NCBI GenBank assembly: GCA_000169395.1
Contig: AAXZ01000001.1
Coordinates: 248,001 to 312,000 of the forward strand
Length of the DNA stretch: 64,000 bases
Source of the DNA: Rhodobacteraceae bacterium HTCC2150
GTDB lineage: Bacteria > Pseudomonadota > Alphaproteobacteria > Rhodobacterales > Rhodobacteraceae
Direction: 5' to 3'
In this document: positions 48,409 to 56,778 of the stretch, in pieces
How the letters are laid out: every line of letters begins with the position of its first letter
How positions within the stretch are numbered: position 1 is the stretch's first letter
Notes under the pieces: generated by a model
What the model was told of the DNA's origin: nothing
Database searches by the model: none
Seen by the model: only the letters and a program-made list of their open reading frames with translations
Program-made: the position numbers and the translations under genes

Positions 48409-49386
48409 TCAACGAAAGCTGTAGCGCGTCCAGACTTTGTCAACGATGGTGCCATCGGCCAATTTCATGTTTGGTAAGGCGCGTAGGTGTTCAAACCCAC
48501 GACTTTGATAATACGCCAAACCGCCACTGTTATCGGTACGAATAACCGCATCGATATGATTGTACCCCAGTTTTTTCGCCGTCTTTTTGGTTGCCTCAAA
48601 CAGTGCTGATCCAATTCCAAGACCGGTTTTTCCTAGCTTAACGAACGTTGCGATATGTGCGGCGTCTTTTGGCAGATCAGGATGCGGGTCGATCCACTGA
48701 TATCCCAAAACGTTTCCTTTTTCGTCTTCGGCCAAGTGCCAACTGGAATTATCAGTGTCCATCCATTCAGCAATCGTTTCAGGTGAAACAGGATCAGTCA
48801 AAGCAGTTGTGCCTCCTTGGTCAATAATTTCGTTCAAAAGGTCGGCAAGTGGGCGGCAATCAAACGGCCCAGCATGGCGGATGTGCATGTTGAAAATCCT
48901 TATTCGGTCTAAATTGTAGCGTGTCCAGACTTTGTCAACGATTGTGCCATCGTCCAAAACTATGTTTGGCAGGTCACGCAAGTATTCAAAACCGCGACTT
49001 TTATAATAGGCCAACCCCCCGGTGTTATCGGTCCGAATAGTTGCATCTATGTAATTAAAACCCAGCAAACGAGCCGCTTCTGTCGTCGCGTGAAACAACC
49101 CTGAACCTATGCCCATACCCGTTCTTCCAACCCGAACAAAAGTAGCAATATTTGCTGCATCTTTTGGATGGCTTGGGTGCAAATCAAAATATTGAAATCC
49201 AAGAACAACCCCATCTGAATCTTCGGCTAAATGCCAGACTGACGTTGAAGGTTTCATTTGATTGACAATATCTTGTGCCGAAACGGGCGTAACTTTTGCT
49301 GTTGTGCCGCCAATAGCGATTATTTCGTTCAATAGATCGGAAAGTGCTTCGCTATCCTGTGGTTCGGCACGGCGGATGTGCATCAT
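48409..49386 (-). CDS. Tandem double-GNAT acetyltransferase (in-frame fused duplicates)
   Basis: 325 residues made of two close copies of a GNAT domain, residues 2-160 and 167-325. Each copy has the acetyl-CoA loop (VGRTGMGIGSGLF and LGKTGLGIGSALF), IRTDN-GGLAYY-SRGFE and a DGTIVDKVWTRY end. The seven-residue linker (DRIRIFN) looks like former intergenic DNA: it encodes an AGGAT ribosome site eight bases before the ATG of copy 2 (48888). A 159-residue second protein may therefore also be made. Substrate unknown. It overlaps the HD gene by four bases. Confidence 0.88.
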   Translation of the reverse strand: MMHIRRAEPQDSEALSDLLNEIIAIGGTTAKVTPVSAQDIVNQMKPSTSVWHLAEDSDGVVLGFQYFDLHPSHPKDAANIATFVRVGRTGMGIGSGLFHATTEAARLLGFNYIDATIRTDNTGGLAYYKSRGFEYLRDLPNIVLDDGTIVDKVWTRYNLDRIRIFNMHIRHAGPFDCRPLADLLNEIIDQGGTTALTDPVSPETIAEWMDTDNSSWHLAEDEKGNVLGYQWIDPHPDLPKDAAHIATFVKLGKTGLGIGSALFEATKKTAKKLGYNHIDAVIRTDNSGGLAYYQSRGFEHLRALPNMKLADGTIVDKVWTRYSFR

Positions 49387-49976
49387 GGTATTTTTCTTAA
49401 TAGTTGTTCATGACGAGCGGTGAAATCCAATCGCACATCAACTGGGGTTCGCAAAGCAATTGTTAAACCCTGAATGATTAATGCGTCCGGTTTCCCGAAA
49501 AATTTGTTTGCCTCATCCTTTGAAAAACCCGCGATTTGAGTTGCCTCTAACCAAGCTGAAATTTTGTCGGCTTGCTTTATCTTTTTCTTGATCGCTACGG
49601 GTACGGTTATCGGCAAGCCATATCGCAAATGAATCGCGGCCATTAGTCGGTCATCTAATTCCTCATACCCAGGCCCAACCGATGCCTTAACCGGACTAAT
49701 CATATCGCCAATCACGTATTCCGGCGCATCATGCAGCAAAGCAGCAAGCCGCCATTTAACGGGCAAGGCAGGGTTTGAACGTGTAAATATTTCCTCGACT
49801 AACAACGAATGTTCGGCCACAGAATAGGGAAAATCACCCCTTGTTTGCCCGTTCCAACGCGCCTGAAACGCCAATCCATGGGCAATATCTTCGATTTCGA
49901 TGTCGACAGGTGTGGGATCCAAAAGATCCAATCGTCTGCCAGACAGCATTCTTTGCCATGCACGGGGTTGTTTCAT
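49383..49976 (-). CDS. HD-domain hydrolase (YfbR-like)
   Basis: 197 residues from the ATG at 49976, with AAGGAT upstream; longer starts lack this. The HD motif is spread over [11 protein letters not shown] (His) and [12 protein letters not shown] (His-Asp), with a later Asp in [14 protein letters not shown]. The closest family I can name is the YfbR 5'-deoxynucleotidase-like group; the actual substrate is unknown. Upstream of the gene is the divergent ahcY promoter region. Confidence 0.82.
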   Translation of the reverse strand: MKQPRAWQRMLSGRRLDLLDPTPVDIEIEDIAHGLAFQARWNGQTRGDFPYSVAEHSLLVEEIFTRSNPALPVKWRLAALLHDAPEYVIGDMISPVKASVGPGYEELDDRLMAAIHLRYGLPITVPVAIKKKIKQADKISAWLEATQIAGFSKDEANKFFGKPDALIIQGLTIALRTPVDVRLDFTARHEQLLRKIP

Positions 49977-50019
49977 AGACACATCCTTTCCCATGTTAAT
50001 TAGCCGCGCCACCCCCCCA

Positions 50020-50048
50020 TTGTCGAGAACACGTTTCAGTGTTATCCG
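50020..50048 (+). promoter_or_regulatory. Possible ahcY promoter
   Basis: TTGTCG (50020-50025) and TATCCG (50043-50048) are spaced by 17 bases, 34 bases ahead of the ahcY ATG. No S-adenosylhomocysteine riboswitch motif was found in the leader. Confidence 0.35.
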
Positions 50049-50082
50049 CGCCCAAGAGTTTTTGAGGACAAGGAGCCATACA

Positions 50083-51474
50083 ATGGCAAATGACTATATC
50101 GTAAAAGACATCGCCCTTGCGGACTTCGGTCGTAAAGAGCTGAATATTGCTGAAACTGAAATGCCGGGCCTTATGTCCCTGCGTGAAGAATTCGGTGAAA
50201 GCAAACCGCTAACAGGTTCGCGTATTGTTGGCTCACTGCACATGACCATTCAAACAGCGGTTCTGATTGAAACGCTTGTGGCGCTGGGCGCTGACGTTCG
50301 CTGGGCATCATGCAACATCTTTTCAACCCAAGATCATGCGGCGGCAGCGATTGCGGCGTCAGGTGTTCCAGTATTTGCCATCAAAGGCCAATCACTAGAA
50401 GAGCATTGGGATTATTTAGATAAGTCATTCATGTTCCCAGAAGGTCCAAACCTGATCCTTGACGATGGTGGCGACGCCACATTGTATATCCTTTTGGGTG
50501 CACGCGTTGAAAACGGTGAAACTGATTTGATTGAGGTGCCAACCTCAGAAGAAGAAGTTGCCGTATTCGCACAGATCAAAAAGCGTATGGCCGCCAGCCC
50601 AGATTGGTTCACAAAAATGCGTGACCAAATCCAAGGTGTTTCTGAAGAAACAACAACTGGTGTGCACCGTTTGTACGATCTTGTGAAACAGGGTCAGCTT
50701 CCTTTCCCTGCGATCAACGTGAACGACAGTGTGACCAAGTCAAAATTTGACAACAAATACGGCTGTAAAGAATCACTTGTTGACGGTATCCGCCGCGCCA
50801 CTGACACAATGATGGCCGGTAAGGTTGCTGTTGTGATGGGTTATGGCGATGTTGGTAAAGGTTCTGCGGCGTCATTGGCTGGTGCCGGTGCCCGTGTGAA
50901 AGTTACCGAAGTTGACCCAATCTGTGCATTGCAAGCAGCAATGGACGGTTTTGAAGTTGTGGTTCTTGAAGACGTGGTTTCAGACGCCGACGTGTTCATT
51001 ACAACAACAGGCAACAAAGACGTGATCCGTATCGAGCATTTGCGCGAAATGAAGGACATGGCAATCGTTGGAAACATCGGTCACTTTGACAACGAAATCC
51101 AAGTTGCCGCGTTGAAAAACCACAAATGGACAAACATCAAAGAACAGGTGGACATGATCGAATTGCCAAACGGCAACCGCCTGATCTTGTTGTCCGAAGG
51201 TCGTTTGTTGAACCTTGGTAACGCCACGGGCCACCCATCATTCGTGATGTCAGCATCGTTCACCAACCAAGTGTTGGCACAGATCGAATTGTGGACAAAA
51301 GGCGACGAGTACAAAAACGATGTATACATTTTGCCCAAGCATTTGGACGAAAAAGTAGCGCGTCTGCACTTGGCAAAAATTGGTGTTAAATTGACAGTTC
51401 TGGATAAAGAACAAGCTGACTATATCGGCGTGTCACAAGACGGCCCATTCAAGCCAGAGCACTATCGTTACTAA
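50083..51474 (+). CDS. ahcY: Adenosylhomocysteinase
   Basis: 463 residues from the ATG at 50083 (AAGGAG upstream). The enzyme splits S-adenosylhomocysteine to adenosine and homocysteine, keeping methylation going. The NAD-binding [15 protein letters not shown], the substrate-site [13 protein letters not shown] and the C-terminal PFKPEHYRY are intact. A longer upstream frame has no support. It is next to the RegA region, and a small GTG-started gene follows four bases after its stop. Confidence 0.98.
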   Translation: MANDYIVKDIALADFGRKELNIAETEMPGLMSLREEFGESKPLTGSRIVGSLHMTIQTAVLIETLVALGADVRWASCNIFSTQDHAAAAIAASGVPVFAIKGQSLEEHWDYLDKSFMFPEGPNLILDDGGDATLYILLGARVENGETDLIEVPTSEEEVAVFAQIKKRMAASPDWFTKMRDQIQGVSEETTTGVHRLYDLVKQGQLPFPAINVNDSVTKSKFDNKYGCKESLVDGIRRATDTMMAGKVAVVMGYGDVGKGSAASLAGAGARVKVTEVDPICALQAAMDGFEVVVLEDVVSDADVFITTTGNKDVIRIEHLREMKDMAIVGNIGHFDNEIQVAALKNHKWTNIKEQVDMIELPNGNRLILLSEGRLLNLGNATGHPSFVMSASFTNQVLAQIELWTKGDEYKNDVYILPKHLDEKVARLHLAKIGVKLTVLDKEQADYIGVSQDGPFKPEHYRY

Positions 51475-51478
51475 TATA

Positions 51479-52429
51479 GTGCGTAAACCACGCGTAATTT
51501 TCATTTATCGCCGTCCTACCCAAAATTTGGGTAGTACGGTGATGCGCGTGGGGCAGCTTTGCGAATTGGCAAAGACCCATCTAGGTGACCGCTATGAGTT
51601 TTCCTGTTTGGCCATTCCTAAAAGGCCGGACTGGCGGATCAAATTTTGGATTGCCCGCCAAAAGCCTGGCGCGATCTACATTTTTTCAAAATTCGCCGCC
51701 AGAGTTTGGCGAAAAGATCATATTGCGGATCTTCGCCGCAAGGCGGCTGGAATATGTGTCGATTACGTTGATTTACCGTTGGATGAAATTGTCAAAAAGG
51801 GTGTCGATTTCCATTTATCGACGTCCTATGCAGGTCAACGAGCTTTGGACAAAATCATTGCCAATGCGTCACGAGATGGCGCACCAATCGAGGGTCAAAC
51901 TCGATTGCTTTTACACAACGTCGACAGAGCGTTTGATAAGTTTCTTCCAAATTCCCAACCAGATTTAGCCACAGTTTATCTGGGAATGAAGGAAAGCACG
52001 TTAACAACGCCAGAAATTGAAAAACAAGTAACGTTTTTGGATGGGTCACAAAAAGATTCGTTTGATGAAAACGTGAAATCGTTACAAAATTTCAATTTTC
52101 ATTATTGTATCCGGGATGATCAATCCGATAATCTGGTCCGCAGCTATAAACCCCTTACGAAAGGCTTCATAGCGGCTCGTTGTGGCGCAAATTTGTTAAT
52201 CAACCGGAATGTGGATGATGCAGAAGAATTCTTGGGGTCGGATTATCCCTATTTTGTTGAAACGAAAGATCCTGCGGAAATTCTTGAAGGATTAAATAAA
52301 GCGAGACGAACGTTTGGCAAAAAAGAGTGGCACGCTGCGCTGAATGTGGGTAAAAAAGTTGCTACTCGAGTTTCCCATACTGCAATCGCCGCGCAACTTG
52401 GTTCGATTTTAGATGAATTTCAATCCTAG
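51479..52429 (+). CDS. Uncharacterised glycosyltransferase-like (GT-B-like) protein
   Basis: 316 residues from a GTG four bases after the ahcY stop, without a clear ribosome site; an ATG at 51542 is the alternative but would remove a conserved-looking N-terminus (VIFIYRRPTQNLGSTVMR). The C-terminal half, with HYCIRDD, YKPLTKGFIAARCGANLLI and LGSDYPYFV, reads like the donor-binding half of GT-B glycosyltransferases. I do not recognise a named family. Higher AT content and a cell-surface-type neighbour suggest an accessory patch. Confidence 0.65.
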   Translation: MRKPRVIFIYRRPTQNLGSTVMRVGQLCELAKTHLGDRYEFSCLAIPKRPDWRIKFWIARQKPGAIYIFSKFAARVWRKDHIADLRRKAAGICVDYVDLPLDEIVKKGVDFHLSTSYAGQRALDKIIANASRDGAPIEGQTRLLLHNVDRAFDKFLPNSQPDLATVYLGMKESTLTTPEIEKQVTFLDGSQKDSFDENVKSLQNFNFHYCIRDDQSDNLVRSYKPLTKGFIAARCGANLLINRNVDDAEEFLGSDYPYFVETKDPAEILEGLNKARRTFGKKEWHAALNVGKKVATRVSHTAIAAQLGSILDEFQS

Positions 52430-52774
52430 GAACAGTCGGACCGAATGATATAATCCGAGGAAATCTTGACCCTGCACTTTTCTGCCATTTTGTACCCTTG
52501 ATTGTAAATTTGGCAGACGCTTTTTGAAAGCCCTTCTTGCAACTTAGACTGGTTTATTTGAAAAGGCAGCCAGCGCAAATTCACGCGGTAAAACGATTCC
52601 AGGCTCTTGTCAGATTATGCTGAGATCTGTATTTGGAGCTCTATAAACGTTGAGTGGTTTACTTTAACAAGGTGTCTGGTATCGCCGTACTATCAATAAA
52701 AAGAGCAAAGCTGCCTATGAAAGCTTTGCCTCGCATTGCGTCGCATTCGGAATTGCCAAATCGAGCGAAAATAT
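52430..52774 (+). other. 345-base non-coding gap
   Basis: No gene of normal size is visible here. It holds an 8-bp perfect hairpin (GCAAAGCT/AGCTTTGC, 52705-52729) and a possible 22-codon leader frame starting at 52717 (MKALPRIAS...), which ends 10 bases past the next gene's start codon. A TTGACC near 52467 could be a -35 box but no convincing -10 follows. Otherwise I see nothing in it. Confidence 0.5.
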
Positions 52775-53956
52775 ATGAACACTAATAAATCCAAAAAATT
52801 GAATGCACTAGATGTGCAATCTCCGGAACCCCATCTATTGATACTTTGGCACAACGGATTATCGTTCAATGAAGTTGTAGAAAAAGAAATTGACAAACGT
52901 GGATTTCAGGGGTTGGTGAAACAAAAAGGAAGTTGGCCGAACGGATATTTTTCACGAAATTTAAGTAAGTTTTATGGACGAAAAATTGAGAATATCAAAA
53001 GAAAAACAGATGAAGTTGGCGAGGGAGACTTCATTGTATTTACTTTCTGGGACGACGCGCCGGTTTATGAATTGAGAGAAACTTCGCGTGGTTTTGAAAC
53101 AGTTAACCGAGCCGTTTTTGATCTTAAAGCAGCGTTGAGATCGTTGACTAAATCCAACTGCGTACATGGTACAAATAGCATGGCGGAAACACGTCATGAT
53201 TTTAGATTGCTGTTTGGCAAATCAATTTTGGAACAAAAACGGTTTGAAGAAAATCATATTAGCCCACTAGAAATATTGCCTGGTGTTGACGGCTGGAAAA
53301 CACTTGGCGAAGCGTTCAGTGTTTTGAATGATTGCGATAATTACGTCGTATTGCGAAATTTTGAAGGATTGCCTGACGAAGTCGATTTTACGGAACATGG
53401 TGATATTGATTTTTTATCGGTATCGTGGATTTTTACCAGAGATTTACTCGGTGCAAAACCCCTGCGAAAAGCGGTCAACAGCCGACATTACGAAATATCT
53501 ATGGCGTCTGGTAAAACCGTCAAAATTGATTTAAGATCTTTAGGCGATAATTATTATGATTTAGCGTGGCAGAAAAAAATCCTGATGGACCGCGTACAGC
53601 AAAATGGCGTATATGTTCCTGACCCCGAAAATCATAAATATTCACTGATTTATCATGCACTGATTCACAAGTGGTATGTCTCGTCTGATTATTCAATTGT
53701 TAATAATCTTTCCGAAAGCGCTGGCATGTCAGTGACGTGGGATGACAACTTAAAAAAACTAACAAGCTTTATGTATGATAAACGTTATTCCTTCTTACGG
53801 GCCATGGATACATCCGTGGGGTATGATCCGAGGTATACGCCATCTGGTTTATCGGAACAGATTGATAAAATTGAAGAGATCGGGCTTTGTGATGTGCAAC
53901 CCTTTAAGGTGGAGGCGTGGAAAAATAGATTCAACAGTTCCTATTTCATTGCCTAA
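52775..53956 (+). CDS. N-terminal part of an interrupted glycan/kinase-type protein
   Basis: 393 residues from the ATG at 52775 to a TAA at 53954. Two regions are visible. Residues about 20-170 contain LLILWHNGLSF, FYGRKIENIKRK, AVFDLKAALR and VHGTNSMAETRHD, a pattern seen in proteins of surface-polysaccharide loci. Residues about 180-320 contain VVLRNFEGLPDEVDF and HGDIDFLS, resembling a nucleotidyltransferase-like fold. The last 15 residues (AWKNRFNSSYFIA) look like the first strands of a kinase domain that continues past the stop in the same frame. Function unknown. Confidence 0.7.
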   Translation: MNTNKSKKLNALDVQSPEPHLLILWHNGLSFNEVVEKEIDKRGFQGLVKQKGSWPNGYFSRNLSKFYGRKIENIKRKTDEVGEGDFIVFTFWDDAPVYELRETSRGFETVNRAVFDLKAALRSLTKSNCVHGTNSMAETRHDFRLLFGKSILEQKRFEENHISPLEILPGVDGWKTLGEAFSVLNDCDNYVVLRNFEGLPDEVDFTEHGDIDFLSVSWIFTRDLLGAKPLRKAVNSRHYEISMASGKTVKIDLRSLGDNYYDLAWQKKILMDRVQQNGVYVPDPENHKYSLIYHALIHKWYVSSDYSIVNNLSESAGMSVTWDDNLKKLTSFMYDKRYSFLRAMDTSVGYDPRYTPSGLSEQIDKIEEIGLCDVQPFKVEAWKNRFNSSYFIA

Positions 53957-54619
53957 AAAATCAATGAAAAAGCGAAGGTATTCGTAAAATTTGGGGGACT
54001 ACACGGATCCGCTTACAGGGAATATCAAATTCTCAAAAAGCTACACACTCAAAGGCCGCAAAGTTTTCCAGCACCCACAAGTTACACCATTGCCGGCGGC
54101 AACAACATAATCGCAATAGAATTTGTTGAAGGCGAACGATTAGACAAGGCAATTGAAAATTCATTGTACGGGCCTGCTGAAAGGCTTCGTATTGCGGAGT
54201 CTTTGTCCGAAATCGTCGTTTGCTTAGGTAAATATGATGTAATTCATCGAGATTTCCGGCCTGAAAATATTATGATTGATGCTGATTTGAACCCTATACT
54301 TATTGATTTTGAATTTGCCATATCGCTTTCAAATCCAAAAATTCATGAGGATAGAAAGATACGAAGAAACTTAAAACAGATTAAAAACCTTGGCGGAAAT
54401 TTTCAGGATGATCGTTTTTGGTGGGACGACAATGTTTCATTAGGTAAAGTTTTTGCAGCGTTAGAAATCTTTCCCGAAGCTGTTGCGACCATCAATACTC
54501 CAAAGCGAAATGCAGCAAAAAAACTGGTTTGGGTAGGGAGGCGAAATACCAGATTTGATAGGGTATGGGTCAAGATAAATAATTTTATCAGATCGCGGCT
54601 TAAAAATAAAAAAACCTAA
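53957..54619 (+). pseudogene. Kinase-domain remainder of the gene interrupted by the TAA at 53954
   Basis: The reading frame of the preceding gene reopens directly after its TAA and stays open for 220 codons. It encodes a protein-kinase-like domain: a beta-3 Lys in KVFVKFGG, an alpha-C Glu in YREYQILKKL, the catalytic loop VIHRDFRPENIMI and the metal-binding IDFEFA (DFE instead of DFG). No ATG, GTG or TTG precedes the Lys-containing part; the first usable start is a TTG at 54164, which would remove the N-lobe. The simplest reading is one 613-residue gene broken by a nonsense mutation; read-through or a sequencing error are alternatives. Confidence 0.7.
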
Positions 54620-54673
54620 GTCAGTTTTCGCTAACTTTCGCTTTTTCTTTGTAAAAATTGTTTGCGTTTAGTT

Positions 54674-54705
54674 CACTACAGGCGTTCGAATGAACGCCTG
54701 TAGTG
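54674..54705. terminator. Perfect 14-bp hairpin between the kinase remnant and the BON-LysM gene
   Basis: CACTACAGGCGTTC and GAACGCCTGTAGTG flank a GAAT tetraloop. It lies between two convergent genes, 8 bases from the BON-LysM stop, so it probably ends transcription both ways. No U-tract directly follows on either strand. Confidence 0.6.
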
Positions 54706-54712
54706 GGCAATT

Positions 54713-55141
54713 CTATTCTTGTGGAATACGAAGAACCTGACCGGGGTAGATTTTGTCTGGATGTGAAAGCATCGGTTTGTTTGCTTCAAAAATCTTTGGA
54801 TAGGCGTTTGCACTGCCCAAATGCTTTTTCGCGATTTTAGAAAGGTTGTCACCGCTTACGACGGTGTGGAAAACTGGATCACCACCGGTGACTTTGTCTT
54901 CAACTGCGGCTACGCCTTCAACGTTACCAACGGCCAGAATTACCTTTTCTTTCATTTCTTGGCTTACCGCATCGCCGGTGACCTTAACCTGATCGCCTTC
55001 AACCGTAATATTCAAACCAGAGGCATCTAGCCCAAGATCAGACACTTCTTTCATCAGCACATCTTCTGCTGGTGCTTCTGATGCTTCGGCCGATCCAACT
55101 AGTGATTTACCGGCGTTTTTAACAAAGTTCCAAAGTCCCAT
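54713..55141 (-). CDS. kbp: BON-LysM protein (Kbp/YgaU-like)
   Basis: 142 residues. A BON domain (about residues 25-85: VSDLGLDASGLNITVEGDQV onward) is followed by a LysM domain (about 92-141: HTVVSGDNLSKIAKKHLG and ending PGQVLRIPQE). This architecture and length match E. coli Kbp, a cytoplasmic potassium-binding protein also called YgaU. No signal peptide is seen. The ribosome site AGGAG is strong but lies in a predicted hairpin. Confidence 0.85.
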   Translation of the reverse strand: MGLWNFVKNAGKSLVGSAEASEAPAEDVLMKEVSDLGLDASGLNITVEGDQVKVTGDAVSQEMKEKVILAVGNVEGVAAVEDKVTGGDPVFHTVVSGDNLSKIAKKHLGSANAYPKIFEANKPMLSHPDKIYPGQVLRIPQE

Positions 55142-55149
55142 TTTTAACT

Positions 55150-55195
55150 CCTAATATTGGCATAATTGCTGTCAGATAATTCCAATATTTTTAGG
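55150..55195 (-). promoter_or_regulatory. Leader hairpin that may hide the kbp ribosome site
   Basis: In the mRNA, CCUAAAAAUAUUGG (55195-55182) can pair with CCAAUAUUAGG (55160-55150): eight continuous pairs, a three-A bulge, then three more pairs. The last three pairs include the AGG of the AGGAG ribosome site, six bases ahead of the start codon. The pairing is seen in sequence; a regulatory role (temperature, ion or osmotic) is inference. Confidence 0.45.
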
Positions 55196-55334
55196 TCAAA
55201 GGTTAGGGGGAAAAACTGGCCAATCTTTTCCTTTGTTTTGATGGAATTTGTCACTAACGTGTTAACAGGCGCCATTGGCGACTTGATTGAAAACGAAATT
55301 GGCCAACGCTGGCCCAAATTTAGGGATGACGTAA

Positions 55335-55676
55335 ATGGGTAAACGAGACGATTTGATCGCGAAATATGCGGATGATTTGAAAAACAAATGCGGCATGACA
55401 CCAGACATGGATCTGTTGACTAAGGTTACTATTGGTTGTGGCCCTTCGATCTATAACGCAGATGCGTCAACTGTTGCTGGCAGCCAACCAAGTGAATTGG
55501 AAACAGTTAAAGAAAACTTCCTAATGAAAAAATTGGGTTTGCCAGATGGCCCTAACCTTATGGAAGCAATCGACAAGGCAATTGAAACGTACGGAAAATC
55601 CGAGCGTAACAAATACCGCGCTGTGATCTATTACATGTTGACTAAACACTTCGGAAAAGAAGCTGTTTACGGTTAA
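55335..55676 (+). CDS. DUF2853 family protein
   Basis: 113 residues, cytoplasmic and mostly helical. GKRDDLIAKYADDLKNKCG, LTKVTIGCGPSIYNADA, LETVKENFLMKKLGL and the C-terminal KYRAVIYYMLTKHFGKE are the family landmarks. The function of DUF2853 is unknown. AGGGATG upstream serves as ribosome site and a strong terminator follows, so it is its own transcription unit. It is divergent from the BON-LysM gene. Confidence 0.85.
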   Translation: MGKRDDLIAKYADDLKNKCGMTPDMDLLTKVTIGCGPSIYNADASTVAGSQPSELETVKENFLMKKLGLPDGPNLMEAIDKAIETYGKSERNKYRAVIYYMLTKHFGKEAVYG

Positions 55677-55699
55677 AACCAGACCAAACTTAGTTTTTT

Positions 55700-55726
55700 A
55701 CGGCATCCCATTGGGGTGCCGTTTTT
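55700..55726 (+). terminator. Rho-independent terminator of the DUF2853 gene
   Basis: ACGGCATCCC pairs with GGGGTGCCGT (one G-U pair) around an ATT loop, followed by TTTT. It lies 24 bases after the stop codon. Confidence 0.88.
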
Positions 55727-55843
55727 CGTTAATCATTTGATTTAGCTTAACTTATAAATATCCAGCAGTTGAAATCAAATGCGGTGCCGTGTGAACATAG
55801 CATTCAGAAACAAGAAACCCAGGTGCGAGGTGGCATGGGGTTT

Positions 55844-55892
55844 AAGGGTCCCGTTTGATCATTGCGTTTTGATCAACAAAAACGGGGCCCTT
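55844..55892 (-). terminator. Long hairpin downstream of the DUF1761 gene
   Basis: AAGGGTCCCGTTT and AAACGGGGCCCTT pair over 13 positions (one wobble) with a loop that itself holds GATCA/TGATC. It lies four bases beyond the DUF1761 stop on its strand, so it is probably that gene's terminator, although a T run is lacking. The 100 bases between this and the previous terminator show nothing. Confidence 0.5.
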
Positions 55893-55896
55893 TGAA

Positions 55897-56280
55897 CTAG
55901 AACAACACCAATACAATGCCCATGACCGTTGAACCCAACGTTGCATAACCACCGTCAATCAGCATCAGCTTGGCCTTATTTCCGGCAAATACATAGTGCG
56001 TGATGATCCATGGCATAACAATAAACAAACCTAAGCCAATGCCGCCCATTGCGCCCAGCCCAATTGTGTCAATTCCAGACAGCGCAAAAATATGACGCAT
56101 CATACCAGCGACGATAATCATACAGATAAAACTGATGATGAATGGCTTTTTGTCAGATGGATCAACGTCCTCAGGTTTTTTACCTGTCGCATCCATCCAT
56201 TGTTTTCCTAGTATGCCATACCACATCGCGCCAAAAATCCATGCGGCGACTGCGGCCGCCAAAACATTTATAAATTCCAT
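55897..56280 (-). CDS. DUF1761 family membrane protein
   Basis: 127 residues with four hydrophobic helices. The N-terminal NVLAAAVAAWIFGAMWYGILGKQWMDA is typical of DUF1761, with the conserved WYG motif, and MPWIITHYVFAG near residue 89 also fits. Function unknown. It stands alone between a hairpin and the EVE gene, 78 bases away. Confidence 0.83.
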   Translation of the reverse strand: MEFINVLAAAVAAWIFGAMWYGILGKQWMDATGKKPEDVDPSDKKPFIISFICMIIVAGMMRHIFALSGIDTIGLGAMGGIGLGLFIVMPWIITHYVFAGNKAKLMLIDGGYATLGSTVMGIVLVLF

Positions 56281-56358
56281 AATGCTCTCTTCTACTTGTG
56301 ACTTTCGAAATGATTATGCCGATATTCTGTACCATAGCCAATAAATTGTGTTTTGCGC

Positions 56359-56778
56359 CTAAGGCGCTACCCCGCCCATTTCACAAATCATGGCCCATTC
56401 ATCATCGCGTACTGGCTGAACCGAAAGACGAGAATTTCGCACAAGAAACATTTCAGCCAAGCGTGGATCATCTTTAACCATTTGCAATGTCACAGGCTTT
56501 GGTACAGCTTTCACGGCTTTGATATCTACGCATTCCCAACGCACATCATCTGTTGTGCTGTCTGGATGTGCTGTCGCAATCACCTGGACGATTCCCACGA
56601 CGGCTTTGTCTTTTTGCGAATGATAGAAAAAACCCAAATCACCAATTGCCATTTGGCGCATAAAGTTACGTGCTTGATAATTTCGAACGCCATCCCATTC
56701 TTCGCCTATATCACCCTTGGCAACTTGTTTATCCCAGGACCAAGCGTCGGGTTCGGATTTGAATAACCAGTAGGCCAT
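56359..56778 (-). CDS. EVE domain protein
   Basis: 139 residues, the usual size of single-domain EVE proteins, which are PUA-like folds that bind modified bases in DNA or RNA. The N-terminal YWLFKSEPDAWSWD, the central WDGVRNYQARNFMRQM and GDLGFFYHS are diagnostic. It starts directly after the gpsA stop and so ends the tsaD-gpsA-EVE operon. Its ligand is unknown. Confidence 0.9.
   Translation of the reverse strand: MAYWLFKSEPDAWSWDKQVAKGDIGEEWDGVRNYQARNFMRQMAIGDLGFFYHSQKDKAVVGIVQVIATAHPDSTTDDVRWECVDIKAVKAVPKPVTLQMVKDDPRLAEMFLVRNSRLSVQPVRDDEWAMICEMGGVAP

Noticed and set aside
49977-50082. An S-adenosylhomocysteine riboswitch before ahcY
   Set aside because: The roughly 105-base leader has none of the conserved core I would expect; only a promoter-like pair was found.
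54164-54619. A free-standing small kinase gene starting at TTG 54164
   Set aside because: It would lack the Lys/Glu N-lobe present just upstream in the same frame, so a broken larger gene explains it better.
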